Source: Mycobacterium sp. NBC_00419
GTDB taxonomy: Bacteria; Actinomycetota; Actinomycetes; Mycobacteriales; Mycobacteriaceae
Reading direction: 5' to 3'
Assembly (NCBI RefSeq): GCF_036023875.1
Contig: NZ_CP107931.1
Span: 5,551,437 to 5,615,436 of the forward strand
Length of the DNA stretch: 64,000 nt
Of the stretch, positions 28,412 through 37,846 are shown in pieces. Below the pieces are notes generated by a model, which worked only from the letters and a program-made list of their open reading frames with translations, was not told the origin of the DNA and made no database searches. Both the position numbers and the translations under genes were made by a program. The stretch's first letter is position 1. Each line of letters opens with the position of its first letter.

Positions 28412-29433
28412 CCGCGCTGTGGAAGACCGTCGTCAAGGTCGGCATCTTCGGGGTGGTGATGTTGCTGCTGACCGGAGCCCTGTTCGCGATCTTCGGCCAG
28501 TACCGGTCGGGCTCGGACAACAGCTACTCGGCGGAGTTCGCCGATGCGTCCAGCCTCAAGTCCGGGGATTCGGTGCGCGTCGCAGGCGTTCGCGTCGGCA
28601 CTGTCACAGACGTCGCCCTGCAGCCGGACAACAACGTCATCGTCGATTTCGACGCCGACCAGAAGATCGTGCTGACCGCGGGAACCAAAGCCGTCGTGCG
28701 GTATCTGAACCTGGTCGGTGACCGCTATCTGGAATTGGTCGACAGCCCCGGCTCGGGCAAGATCCAGCCCGCCGGCTCGCGGATCCCGATGGACCGCACC
28801 GAGCCCGCCCTGGATCTCGACCTGTTGCTCGGTGGGCTCAAACCCGTTGTCCAGGGCCTCAACCCGCAGGACGTCAATGCGTTGACGAATTCGTTGATCC
28901 AGGTCCTGCAGGGCCAGGAGGGCAACATCGAGTCGCTGTTCTCCAAGACCTCGTCGTTCTCCACCGCGCTGGCCGACAACGGCCAGACGGTGCAGCAGCT
29001 GATCGACAACCTGAACACCGTGGTCGCCACGATCTCCAAGGACGGCGACAAGTTCTCCGGTGCTGTCGACAAACTGGAGAAGCTGGTCACCGGGCTGGCC
29101 GCCGACAAGGACCCGATCGGTGAGGCGGTCACCGCACTGGACAACGGCACCGCGTCGCTGACCGACCTACTCGGACAGTCGCGCGCACCGCTCGCCGGGA
29201 CCATCGACCAGCTCGGCCGGCTCGCGCCGCTGCTGGACCAGGACAAGGAGCTGCTGGACATCTCAATCCAGAAGGCGCCCAAGAACTACCGCAAACTGGT
29301 GCGGCTCGGCGCCTACGGCAGCTTCCTCAACCAGTACCTGTGCGGGCTGTCGTTCCGGGTCAGTGACCTGCAGGGCCGCACCGCGTACTTCCCCTGGATC
29401 ATGCAACACAGCGGAAGGTGTGGGGAGCCCTGA
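28408..29433 (+). CDS. mceB: MCE family protein MceB
   Basis: 341 residues. Membrane anchor at about 11-30, MCE domain at about 37-115 (SAEFADASSLKSGDSVRVAG, VRVGTVTDVAL), helical region with many Leu/Asp/Asn (QTVQQLIDNLNTVVATISKD), and a Cys-containing C-terminus (NQYLCGLSFRVSDLQG) typical of MceB. Overlapping stops and starts on both sides indicate translational coupling. Confidence 0.95.
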   Translation: MTALWKTVVKVGIFGVVMLLLTGALFAIFGQYRSGSDNSYSAEFADASSLKSGDSVRVAGVRVGTVTDVALQPDNNVIVDFDADQKIVLTAGTKAVVRYLNLVGDRYLELVDSPGSGKIQPAGSRIPMDRTEPALDLDLLLGGLKPVVQGLNPQDVNALTNSLIQVLQGQEGNIESLFSKTSSFSTALADNGQTVQQLIDNLNTVVATISKDGDKFSGAVDKLEKLVTGLAADKDPIGEAVTALDNGTASLTDLLGQSRAPLAGTIDQLGRLAPLLDQDKELLDISIQKAPKNYRKLVRLGAYGSFLNQYLCGLSFRVSDLQGRTAYFPWIMQHSGRCGEP

Positions 29434-30530
29434 TGCTCAAATACCGCGGTTCCTCTCTCATCAGATCGGGCTTCATCGGCCTGATGCTGATCGTGCTCGT
29501 CATCAGCGTCGGTCTGGCACCCGAACGCATCCTGACGTGGGCGACATCGGTCAAGCATCAAGCCGTGTTCACCGAAGCCGGCGGCCTGCAGTCCGGCAAC
29601 GACGTCAAGGTGTCCGGTGTCAAGGTGGGCACCGTCTCCGACGTCGCGCTCCAGCGCGGCAAGGCGCTGGTGACCTTCATGGTGAAGGGCAGCGTCCGGC
29701 TGGGTTCGGACACCACCGCCCACATCCGCACCGGCACTCTGCTCGGCCAGCGGATCCTGACGCTGGAGTCCGACGGCAAGGGCGCGTTGAAGTCCTCGGA
29801 CGTGATCCCGGTATCGCGCACCGGGGCGCCGTACTCGCTGTCCGATTCGCTGTCGGAATTCACCGCGAACACCGCCGACACCGACACCGCCGCGCTCAAC
29901 CAGTCGCTGAACACACTGTCGGACACCCTTGACCGGGTGTCGCCCCAGATCGGGCCGACGTTCGACGGGCTGAGCAGGTTGTCCCGAATGATCAACGAGC
30001 GCGACGAATCCCTCGCCAACCTGCTCAAGAGCGCGGCGAACGTCACCGGCATCCTGGGGGAGCGCAGCCAGCAGGTGAACACGTTGCTGCTCAACGCCAA
30101 TGACCTCGTCGGCGTTCTGCAGGAACGCCGCTACGCGGTCGTGAATCTGCTGGCCAACACCTCGGCTCTGTCGAAGCAACTCACCGGCATCGTCGCCGAC
30201 AACGAGAAGGAGCTGGCGCCCGCCTTGGAGAAGCTGAACTCGGTGACCGCGATGTTGGAGAAGAACAACGACAACATCACCGCCGCGATGAAGGGTCTGG
30301 CCAAATACCAGATCACTCAGGCCGAGGCGGTCAACAGCGGGTTCCTCTACAACGCGTTCGTCGCCAACCTCAGCCCAGCGCAGACGTTGCAGCCGTTCTT
30401 CGACTATGCGCTCGGGTTCCGCCGCGGCATCGACGCCGGCCAGCCGCCGGACAACGCCGGCCCGCGCGCCGAGATTCCGTTCCCGTACAACGGGATTCCG
30501 CAGCCCAATGAGCGATGGGGGCAGCCATGA
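29433..30530 (+). CDS. mceC: MCE family protein MceC
   Basis: 365 residues from ATG 29433, which shares its A with the mceB TGA. Anchor LIRSGFIGLMLIVLVISVGL, MCE domain with AVFTEAGGLQSGNDVKVSGV, then a helical region and the tail FFDYALGFRRGIDAGQPPDN found in MceC proteins. Confidence 0.95.
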   Translation: MLKYRGSSLIRSGFIGLMLIVLVISVGLAPERILTWATSVKHQAVFTEAGGLQSGNDVKVSGVKVGTVSDVALQRGKALVTFMVKGSVRLGSDTTAHIRTGTLLGQRILTLESDGKGALKSSDVIPVSRTGAPYSLSDSLSEFTANTADTDTAALNQSLNTLSDTLDRVSPQIGPTFDGLSRLSRMINERDESLANLLKSAANVTGILGERSQQVNTLLLNANDLVGVLQERRYAVVNLLANTSALSKQLTGIVADNEKELAPALEKLNSVTAMLEKNNDNITAAMKGLAKYQITQAEAVNSGFLYNAFVANLSPAQTLQPFFDYALGFRRGIDAGQPPDNAGPRAEIPFPYNGIPQPNERWGQP

Positions 30531-32005
30531 CCCGCAAGCGGCTCACCGCCATCGCCGCCGTGATCCTGGCCCTGCTGGTGGCCGGCGGCGTCGGCCTGCT
30601 GGTTCGGCAGGCGTTCTTCAAGCCGACGACCATCACGGCGTACTTCACCAGTGCCACCGCGATCTACCCCGGCGACGAGGTCCGGGTGGCCGGCGTGAAG
30701 GTCGGCACCATCAAGGACATCCAGGCCCAGGGCACCAAGGCCAAGATGACGCTGGCCGTCGACCGCAACGTGCCGATCCCGGCCAACGCCGAGGCCGTCA
30801 TCGTCTCGCAGAACCTGGTCGGGGCGCGCTACGTACAGCTCACACCGCCGTATGAGGACAGCGGTCCGAAGCTGTCCAACGGTGCGGTGATCGGTCTCGA
30901 CCGCACTGCGGTGCCGGTCGAGTGGGATGAGGTCAAAGCCCAGTTGACGCGCCTGGCAACCGATTTGGGCCCGAAGGATGCCGAGTCGACCACCGCGGTC
31001 AGCCGCTTCATCGACAGCGCGGCCAATGCGCTCGACGGCAATGGCCAGAAGCTGCACGACACCATCGCCGAGTTGTCCGGTGTCAGCCGGGTGCTCGCCG
31101 ACGGCAGCGGCAACATCGTCGACACCATCAAGAACCTGCAGACCTTCGTGACCGCCCTGCGCGACAGCAATGTCCAGATCGTCCAGTTCCAGGACCGGCT
31201 GGCAAGTCTGACCAGCGTCGTCGACGGCAGCAGGTCCGACCTGGATGCCGCGCTGACCAATCTGTCCAGCGCCGTGGTCGACGTCCGGCGCTTCATCGCG
31301 GGCAGCCGCAACCAGACCACCGAGCAGATCCAGCGGCTGTCCAGCGTGACGCAGAACCTCGCCGACAACCAGTTGGTGCTGAAGAACCTGCTGCACGTGG
31401 CGCCGAACGCGATCGGCAACGCCTACAACATCTACAACCCCGACACCCAGAGCGCGCTGGGCGGTTTCGCGTTGGCGAACTTCTCCAACCCGGTCAGCGT
31501 GGTCTGCACGGCGATCGCGGCGATTCAGAACGCCACGGCGGCCGAGACCTCGAAGGTGTGTGCCCAGTACCTGGGCCCGGCGCTTCGGTTGCTCAACTTC
31601 AACTACCTGCCACTGCCGTTCAACAGCTACCTCGGCAAGTCGCCGAGCCCGGAGAACCTGATCTACACGGATCCGGCGATCGCACCGGGTGGGTCGCGGT
31701 ATGCCCCACCGGCGGAGATCCCGCCGACGGTGTCGGCATACACCGGCTACAACGGCGACGTGCCCGGCCCGGCCGGCTGGGGCGTTCCCCCCGCGGATCC
31801 CAACTTCAGCGGCGCCTATGCCCCCAATGGTCTGCCCGCCGACCCGTCGCCGGCGCTGTACCCGGGTGCTCCGGTTCCGCCGGGGGTCCCGGCCGCGGTC
31901 ACCGGCCCTGCCGCGCCGCCGCCGTCGAGCGTCGAAGGCATGCTGCTGCCTGCCGAATCTGCACCCCCGGCAGCGCAGCCCGTCGAAGGGACACCGCCAT
32001 CATGA
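30527..32005 (+). CDS. mceD: MCE family protein MceD
   Basis: 492 residues starting at the ATGA overlap with mceC. Anchor RLTAIAAVILALLVAGGVGL, MCE domain with TAIYPGDEVRVAGVKVGTIK, helical region, and a 110-residue C-terminal tail rich in Pro, Ala, Gly and Tyr (ALYPGAPVPPGVPAAVTGPA). The long Pro/Ala tail is usual for MceD. Confidence 0.95.
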   Translation: MTRKRLTAIAAVILALLVAGGVGLLVRQAFFKPTTITAYFTSATAIYPGDEVRVAGVKVGTIKDIQAQGTKAKMTLAVDRNVPIPANAEAVIVSQNLVGARYVQLTPPYEDSGPKLSNGAVIGLDRTAVPVEWDEVKAQLTRLATDLGPKDAESTTAVSRFIDSAANALDGNGQKLHDTIAELSGVSRVLADGSGNIVDTIKNLQTFVTALRDSNVQIVQFQDRLASLTSVVDGSRSDLDAALTNLSSAVVDVRRFIAGSRNQTTEQIQRLSSVTQNLADNQLVLKNLLHVAPNAIGNAYNIYNPDTQSALGGFALANFSNPVSVVCTAIAAIQNATAAETSKVCAQYLGPALRLLNFNYLPLPFNSYLGKSPSPENLIYTDPAIAPGGSRYAPPAEIPPTVSAYTGYNGDVPGPAGWGVPPADPNFSGAYAPNGLPADPSPALYPGAPVPPGVPAAVTGPAAPPPSSVEGMLLPAESAPPAAQPVEGTPPS

Positions 32006-33270
32006 CCCGTCGTGACTCGGTGCGCCGGGTGGCGGTGATCGCCTCCTGTATCGCGATCAGCACCAGCGGCTGCGCGTTCGGCGGCCTCAATTCACTGCCA
32101 CTGCCCGGAACGGTCGGCCACAGTGACGGGTCCAAGACCTACCACGTCGAGCTCGCCAATATCGGCCAGCTCGAGTCGAATTCGCCTGTCCTGGTCGGTG
32201 ACGTGGTGGTGGGCAGCGTCGGAAAGATGACGGTGTCCGACTGGCACGCCGATGTCGAGGTCTCGGTGAAGCCGGGGATCGTGATCCCGGCGAACGCCGT
32301 GGCGACGGTGGGTCAGACCAGCCTGCTGGGCTCGATGCATCTGGCCCTCAATCCGCCGCTGGGTCAGGCACCCAGCGGGGTGCTGGCGCCCGGTGCCACC
32401 CTGGGTCTGAACCAGTCCTCGACATACCCGTCGACCGAGCAGACGTTGTCGGCGCTGTCCGTGGTGGTCAACGGCGGCGGCCTCGGCCAGATCGGTGACA
32501 TCGTCCGGGAGTTCAGCGCTGCGCTCGGCGGCCGCGAGGACAAGATCAGGGATCTGCTGACCCAGCTGAACGATTTCGTCGGCCTGCTCTCCGAACAGCG
32601 CGACAACATCAATGCGGCTGTCACCTCGTTGAACAACCTGGCCGGTACGTTCGCGGGTCAGCGTGAGGTGCTCACCAACGCGCTGAACAGGATTCCGCCT
32701 GCGCTCGACGTTCTGGTCAACGAGCGGCCGCGGATCACCACCGCGCTCGAGAAGTTGCGCGACTTCTCCAACCTGGCAACGGGTTTGGTCAACGACGCCG
32801 GTGCAGATCTGGTGCGAAACCTGCAGAACCTGGAGCCGACGTTGAAGGCGCTTGCCGATGTGGGGCCCAAGCTCGATACCGCCCTGGCCTACTTCCCGAC
32901 GTTCCCGTACACGCAGAGCTTCGTGGACCGCGCGATCCGCGGCGACTACATGAACCAGTTCATCATCTTCGACTTCACCGTGCCCCGGCTCAAGCGCGGC
33001 CTGTTCCTGGGCACGCGATGGGGTGACGAGAACGCGAAACTGGTTCCCGCCCCTGGTGACCCGTGGTACGCGACCTACACCTACGACCCCCTGCAGGCGC
33101 CGCTGACGCCGACACCTGCGCAGGTTGCCGACATCCCGCCATTGGTCGACCCGGCACCGGTGTCGCAGTCGGCGCTGAGCGTCGACGTGCCTGCGGCGCA
33201 CGGCACGGTAGCCGGCCCGCTGCCCGGACCGGCTCCGGATCCGGTGCCGCAGGACGGAGGTGGCAACTAA
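32002..33270 (+). CDS. mceE: MCE family lipoprotein MceE (LprK type)
   Basis: 422 residues. A lipoprotein signal peptide ends in the lipobox STSGC (Cys24), as in the LprK/MceE subunit of all mce operons. The MCE domain carries VLVGDVVVGSVGKMTVSDWH. The C-terminal part contains MNQFIIFDFTVPRLKRGLFL, followed by a Pro-rich tail. It overlaps mceD by ATGA. Confidence 0.95.
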   Translation: MTRRDSVRRVAVIASCIAISTSGCAFGGLNSLPLPGTVGHSDGSKTYHVELANIGQLESNSPVLVGDVVVGSVGKMTVSDWHADVEVSVKPGIVIPANAVATVGQTSLLGSMHLALNPPLGQAPSGVLAPGATLGLNQSSTYPSTEQTLSALSVVVNGGGLGQIGDIVREFSAALGGREDKIRDLLTQLNDFVGLLSEQRDNINAAVTSLNNLAGTFAGQREVLTNALNRIPPALDVLVNERPRITTALEKLRDFSNLATGLVNDAGADLVRNLQNLEPTLKALADVGPKLDTALAYFPTFPYTQSFVDRAIRGDYMNQFIIFDFTVPRLKRGLFLGTRWGDENAKLVPAPGDPWYATYTYDPLQAPLTPTPAQVADIPPLVDPAPVSQSALSVDVPAAHGTVAGPLPGPAPDPVPQDGGGN

Positions 33271-33272
33271 CC

Positions 33273-34853
33273 ATGCTGACGCGCTTCGTTCGCAACCAGC
33301 TGATCATCTTCACGATCGCCTCGATCGTGGGGATCGGGGTCATGGTGATGACCTACATGCAGGCACCGACACTGCTCGGTATCGGCAGGATGACCGTCAA
33401 GCTCGAGCTGCCCACAACCGGCGGGCTCTACCAGTTCTCGAATGTCACCTATCGTGGCGTTCAGCTCGGCAAGGTCACCGAAGTGCGGCCCACCAAGACC
33501 GGTGCGGAGGCCACTCTGTCGCTGGACACCTCCCCGAAGGTGCCTGCCGATCTGCAGGCCAGGGTGCTTAGCGTCTCGGCGGTCGGCGAGCAGTACGTCG
33601 ACCTGGTGCCGCGTACCGACTCCGGGCCGTATCTGGAGAACGGCTCGGTGATCGCCGTCAAGAACACCACCGTCCCGCAAGCGGTCGGGCCGATGCTCGA
33701 TCAGGTGAGCTCACTGCTCAACAGCATTCCCAAGGACCGGATTCCGGCCCTGCTGCAGGAGTCGTTCAAGGCCCTCAACGGCACCGCGGACAACCTGAGT
33801 ACCTTGGCCGATTCGGCCTCCCGGCTCGCCGCCGACTTCAACACATCCGGCGATCAGACCCGGACTCTGATCGAGGACAGCCGTCCGCTGCTCGACGGCC
33901 AGCTGGCCTCCACGGACTCGATCCGGACCTGGGCCCGCAGCCTGGCCGGGATCAGCGGTCAGTTGGTGACCGACGATCCGCAATGGCGTGCCATCCTGCA
34001 GAACGGACCTCCTGCGTTCGATGAGGCCTCAGCGCTGCTGAATCAGGTCAAGCCCACTCTGCCGGTGTTGCTGGCCAATCTGACCACCGTGGGGCAGGTG
34101 GCCGTGACCTACCATTCGTCACTCGAGCAGCTGCTCGTGCTGCTGCCGCCCTATATCGCCTCCCTGCAGTCCATCGGCCCGTTGAACAACCCGACGGGAA
34201 TGGCCAAGGGCGACTTCACCGTCGGCATCAGCGACCCGCCGGCGTGCACCGTCGGCTTCCTGCCGCCGTCCTCGTGGCGCTCCCCGGCCGACCTGTCCGA
34301 TATCGACACCCCGGACGGGCTGTACTGCAAGCTGCCGCAGGATTCGCCGATCGCCGTCCGCGGTGCGCGCAACTACCCGTGCCAGGCGGAGCCGGGTAAG
34401 CGGGCACCGACAGCCGAGTTGTGCGAGAGCGACAAGCCGTTCGAGCCGCTGGCCATGCGTCAGCATGCGACCGGTCCGTACCCCTTCGACCCGAACCTGG
34501 TGTCGCAGGGTATTCCGCCGGACGACCGGGTGACGTTGAACGACAACATCTACGGTCCGCTGCAGGGCACCCCGCGCCCGGCAGGAGCTGCTCCGGCGGC
34601 TCCACCACCGCCCGCTCCGGCACAGGCTCCGGCTCCCGCGCCGGGGATTCCCGATCCGGCGCCGATCGACACCGGTGGTGGGGTGGCGCCGAGTGCGTAC
34701 ACCGGCGGGGCCTCCGGCCCGTCCGTCGCGATCGCCACCTACGACCCGGCCACCGGCCAGTACGCCACCCCGGACGGCAACGTCTTCCGGCAGTCGGATC
34801 TGGTCACGCCGGGCGCGGAGCGGTCGTGGAAAGACCTGTTGCCCACCACATGA
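33273..34853 (+). CDS. mceF: MCE family protein MceF
   Basis: 526 residues from ATG 33273, two bases after the mceE stop, with GGAGG upstream. Anchor LIIFTIASIVGIGVMVMTYM, MCE domain with YQFSNVTYRGVQLGKVTEV, helical region, Cys-containing stretch (DPPACTVGFLPPSSWRSP), and a Pro/Ala-rich tail (PPPAPAQAPAPAPGIPD). Last of the six Mce subunits. Confidence 0.95.
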   Translation: MLTRFVRNQLIIFTIASIVGIGVMVMTYMQAPTLLGIGRMTVKLELPTTGGLYQFSNVTYRGVQLGKVTEVRPTKTGAEATLSLDTSPKVPADLQARVLSVSAVGEQYVDLVPRTDSGPYLENGSVIAVKNTTVPQAVGPMLDQVSSLLNSIPKDRIPALLQESFKALNGTADNLSTLADSASRLAADFNTSGDQTRTLIEDSRPLLDGQLASTDSIRTWARSLAGISGQLVTDDPQWRAILQNGPPAFDEASALLNQVKPTLPVLLANLTTVGQVAVTYHSSLEQLLVLLPPYIASLQSIGPLNNPTGMAKGDFTVGISDPPACTVGFLPPSSWRSPADLSDIDTPDGLYCKLPQDSPIAVRGARNYPCQAEPGKRAPTAELCESDKPFEPLAMRQHATGPYPFDPNLVSQGIPPDDRVTLNDNIYGPLQGTPRPAGAAPAAPPPPAPAQAPAPAPGIPDPAPIDTGGGVAPSAYTGGASGPSVAIATYDPATGQYATPDGNVFRQSDLVTPGAERSWKDLLPTT

Positions 34854-34867
34854 GAGGAGACGTGAGC

Positions 34868-35383
34868 ATGCGTACGTCACCGACGCTGATAGCCGCAGCG
34901 GTGCTGACCGCCGCGGTGGTGGGCAGTGTGCTGAACCCGGCCTCGGCCTCCGCCTCGGACCGCTGGGCGCTCAACGGGACGTTCGTCGCGACGTCCAATG
35001 GTGAATGGGCCACCAACAACGACGTGTTCCACAACGAGAAGAGCGTCCGCAGTATCTGGACCATCTCGTCGCAGTGCAGCTATCCGACCGAGTGCACCGG
35101 GACGGTGTCCAGCGACTGGGGCTGGACGGCGCCGATCTACCAGACCGGCGGCGAGTGGTACGTCAAGCGGATCATCCCGGACTGGATGCCCTGCTACGAC
35201 GGCTCGACCGCGCCGGGCCAGCAGATCTACCGGTTCCACGGGATCTCCGCGGACGGCACGACCTCCGATGCCAGCTCGGGCATCTGGGCGGGGGAGGACG
35301 GCACTACCGGTGTCGCCGGCGCTTGCGGGCGTGGCGGCAACCTCTACATCAGCATGCCGTTCAAGTTAGTCAAGCAGAGCTGA
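34868..35383 (+). CDS. small secreted protein at the end of the mce operon
   Basis: 171 residues. ATG 34868 has GAGAGGAGA ending seven bases ahead; a GTG at 34862 is too close to it. Signal peptide to about residue 30 (VLNPASASAS), then a mature domain with four Cys (SQCSYPTEC, MPCYDG, GACGRGG) suggesting two disulfides. Similar small exported proteins follow mycobacterial mce operons; their function is unknown. It starts 14 bases after mceF, so it is in the operon. Its 3' end overlaps the convergent kstD by 14 bases. Confidence 0.8.
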   Translation: MRTSPTLIAAAVLTAAVVGSVLNPASASASDRWALNGTFVATSNGEWATNNDVFHNEKSVRSIWTISSQCSYPTECTGTVSSDWGWTAPIYQTGGEWYVKRIIPDWMPCYDGSTAPGQQIYRFHGISADGTTSDASSGIWAGEDGTTGVAGACGRGGNLYISMPFKLVKQS

Positions 35384-36920
35384 CCGGCACGCCGGCCATG
35401 TCCAGCGCGGCCACGTGGCTGAACAACATCGATGCTCCGATCGGGTTCCCGCCGCCGGGATAGGTGGTGCCGCTGACCGCTGCCATGGTGTTGCCGGCGG
35501 CATAGAGCCCGGCGATCGGCACGCCGTCGTGGTCGAGCACCCGGGCATGGGCATCTGTCCGCAAACCGCCCTTGGTGCCCAGGTCGGACAGCCCGAAGGC
35601 CGCCGCATGAAACGGTGGCTCCACGATGGGCACCAGCGGTGAGCGTCCCTCCGAGAATGCCCTGTCGTAGGCCTCGTCACCGCGTCCGAAGTCGGTGTCG
35701 GCGCCGTTGGCGACCATCTCGTTGAAGCGTGCGACCGTCTGCTCGAGTGCCTCGGCGGGTACGCCGATCACGTCGGCCAGCTCAGCCAGAGTCGCTGCGG
35801 TGCGCCACAATCCGGCGTCCTTGTAGCGTTCGGTCTCCACCATCGAGACATTGGTGGCCTTGACCGGGGGAACCTCACCCTCGCGGCCGTCGTAGATCAT
35901 CCACAGCGGCATACTCAGCCCGCCCGCCTGCATCTCGCCGATGATCTCCCGGCCGATGCGGTCATAGGCGGCCGATTCGTTGACGAAGCGCTGCCCGGCG
36001 TCGTTGACGAAGATCCCGCCGGTGAACCACAACGCGAATGCGGACCGTCCGTCGGGATGCGTGAGGCCGGGGGACCACCACGCCTGGTCCATCAGGTCGA
36101 GGCTCGCGCCGGCCCGAATCGCCGCCTGCAGGGCCGCGCCGGTGTTGCCCGGGCAGCCCATCGAGTCCATCGGGTCACCGGGCACCCCGTAGGCCTGACG
36201 CAGCTCGGGGTTGTGCTCGAATCCGCCGGCCGCCAGCAGTACGCCGCGGCGTGCGCCGATCCGCACCCGCTCGCCATCGCGACGGACCACCGCGCCGACC
36301 ACCCGGCCTTCGTCGGTGATCAGGTCCACCAGTTCGGTGTTGCGGTGCAGTGTGGCGTTCTGAAAACCGCTGAGCGCGGCCAGGAATCGGCCGATGAGGG
36401 CCCGGCCACCGAACAGTTTGCCCGGTGCCGGGGCGCCGAGGCGTTCGGTGTCCAGGGGGCCGCCAACCGAACCTGCGTACGGCCCGAGCTTCTCGTCGCG
36501 GACCGGGACGGCGACGATGTGGCGCAACCCGTCGGTGCGGGCGTCGGGGGCGTTGCCGAAGTAGTCCGGCCAGGGAAGCACGGTGAACGAGAAGTTCTCG
36601 TCGGCCTCCAGGTATTCGATGAGTGCGCTACCACCGCGGACATAGGCGTCCTGCAGGTCCTGCGGAGTGCGGTCCCCGACAACGGCATGGAAGTAGTTCA
36701 GCGCCCGTTCGATCGTGTCATCGCTTCCCGCGCGCCGGAGCACCGGATTGCACGGAAACCACATACCACCGCCACCCGAGTACGCCGTCGTTCCGCCGAA
36801 CTTGTCGGTCGCTTCCACGAGAACGACCGAAAGGCCCTCTCGGGCGGCGGTATAGGCCCCAGTGATGCCGCCACCGGATCCGGCGACGACGACATCGACT
36901 GTTTCATCGAAATCGGGCAT
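35370..36920 (-). CDS. kstD: 3-ketosteroid delta1-dehydrogenase
   Basis: 516 residues, family length. FAD motif VVVAGSGGGITGAYTA at residues 10-25. The four active-site residues described for Rhodococcus KstD1 (Tyr119, Tyr318, Tyr487, Gly491) align with Tyr120 (WPDYFG), Tyr319 (NESAAYDRIG), Tyr487 and Gly491 (TYPGGGN). This separates it from fumarate-reductase-like relatives. It introduces the C1-C2 double bond of 3-oxosteroids, a step in ring opening. It lies 6 bases downstream of the hsaC-type gene, in an hsaA-hsaC-kstD operon. Confidence 0.85.
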   Translation of the reverse strand: MPDFDETVDVVVAGSGGGITGAYTAAREGLSVVLVEATDKFGGTTAYSGGGGMWFPCNPVLRRAGSDDTIERALNYFHAVVGDRTPQDLQDAYVRGGSALIEYLEADENFSFTVLPWPDYFGNAPDARTDGLRHIVAVPVRDEKLGPYAGSVGGPLDTERLGAPAPGKLFGGRALIGRFLAALSGFQNATLHRNTELVDLITDEGRVVGAVVRRDGERVRIGARRGVLLAAGGFEHNPELRQAYGVPGDPMDSMGCPGNTGAALQAAIRAGASLDLMDQAWWSPGLTHPDGRSAFALWFTGGIFVNDAGQRFVNESAAYDRIGREIIGEMQAGGLSMPLWMIYDGREGEVPPVKATNVSMVETERYKDAGLWRTAATLAELADVIGVPAEALEQTVARFNEMVANGADTDFGRGDEAYDRAFSEGRSPLVPIVEPPFHAAAFGLSDLGTKGGLRTDAHARVLDHDGVPIAGLYAAGNTMAAVSGTTYPGGGNPIGASMLFSHVAALDMAGVPVSSA

Positions 36921-36926
36921 GTCAGT

Positions 36927-37835
36927 TCAGGGCCGCATGGCAGCGGGTAGATCGCTTACCCACTGATGTCCCCAGTAGCTGTCGGCGGTGATCTCCTCTG
37001 CGGTGTAGTGACTTTCGTCGACGCGCAGACCACCGGTGCCGAATTCGAGGTCCCAGTCGCCGGGCGCGCGCACATAGAACGACACCATCTTGTCGTTGGT
37101 GTGCCTGCCCAGGGTCGAGGACAGCTGGAACCCCTCCTTGCTGACCCGGTCGAGGGCCGCACCGACGGCGTCGAGGCTGTCGACTTCGACCATCATGTGG
37201 ATCAGGCCCGGGTCGCGCAATGTCGTCGCCGGTGCGATCGCCAGGCTGTGGTGGCGTTCGTTGACCCCGAGGAAGCGGATCCGGATCGGTCCGAACTCCT
37301 TCGGCAGCGGCACCCGGAACGCGCCGCGGGACAGGAAACCCAATGTCTCGGTGTAGAACTCGAACAGGGCGGGGGCATCAAGGGCGGGCAGTACCACGTG
37401 GCCCAGGCCCTGGTCACCGGTGACGAACCGGGCGCCGAAAGGTGTCACGACCGGGCTGTGGTCGAGGACTGCGCCGTGGAACACCTCCAGCGTGTTGCCC
37501 GCCGGATCATCGAAGGTGATGACCTCCTCCACCCGGCGGTCGTCGGCCTCGGCCTGGGAGAGCTGCTTGTACGGCACGCCTGCCGCGTCGAGGGTCTGCC
37601 TGACCCGTTCGAGTCCGATCCGGTCGCGAACTTCCCAGCCGGCGGCCACGATTCGGTCGCCGTCACCGGGAGTGACGATGATCCGCGCTGCCCGCTCGTC
37701 CATCCGCAGATACAGCGAATCGGGGTCGGGACCCTTACCCTCGGCGAAACCGAGCAGCCCGAAAGCGAATTGGCGCCACCGCTCGATATCGGCGGTCTGG
37801 ATCGTGACGTAGCCGAGGCTGGAGAACACACTCAT
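36927..37835 (-). CDS. hsaC: HsaC-type extradiol ring-cleavage dioxygenase (VOC fold)
   Basis: 302 residues from ATG 37835, close to the 300 of M. tuberculosis HsaC. Two VOC modules are present, the second with the iron ligands His146 (GLGHVVLP), His213 (IHMMVEV) and Glu264 (DWDLEFG) and the catalytic His196 (NERHHSLAI), plus His245 and Tyr254 as in BphC. It cleaves a catecholic ring meta to the hydroxyls; in steroid catabolism the substrate is 3,4-DHSA. It lies 11 bases after hsaA. Confidence 0.88.
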   Translation of the reverse strand: MSVFSSLGYVTIQTADIERWRQFAFGLLGFAEGKGPDPDSLYLRMDERAARIIVTPGDGDRIVAAGWEVRDRIGLERVRQTLDAAGVPYKQLSQAEADDRRVEEVITFDDPAGNTLEVFHGAVLDHSPVVTPFGARFVTGDQGLGHVVLPALDAPALFEFYTETLGFLSRGAFRVPLPKEFGPIRIRFLGVNERHHSLAIAPATTLRDPGLIHMMVEVDSLDAVGAALDRVSKEGFQLSSTLGRHTNDKMVSFYVRAPGDWDLEFGTGGLRVDESHYTAEEITADSYWGHQWVSDLPAAMRP

Positions 37836-37846
37836 CGCGGCTCCCG

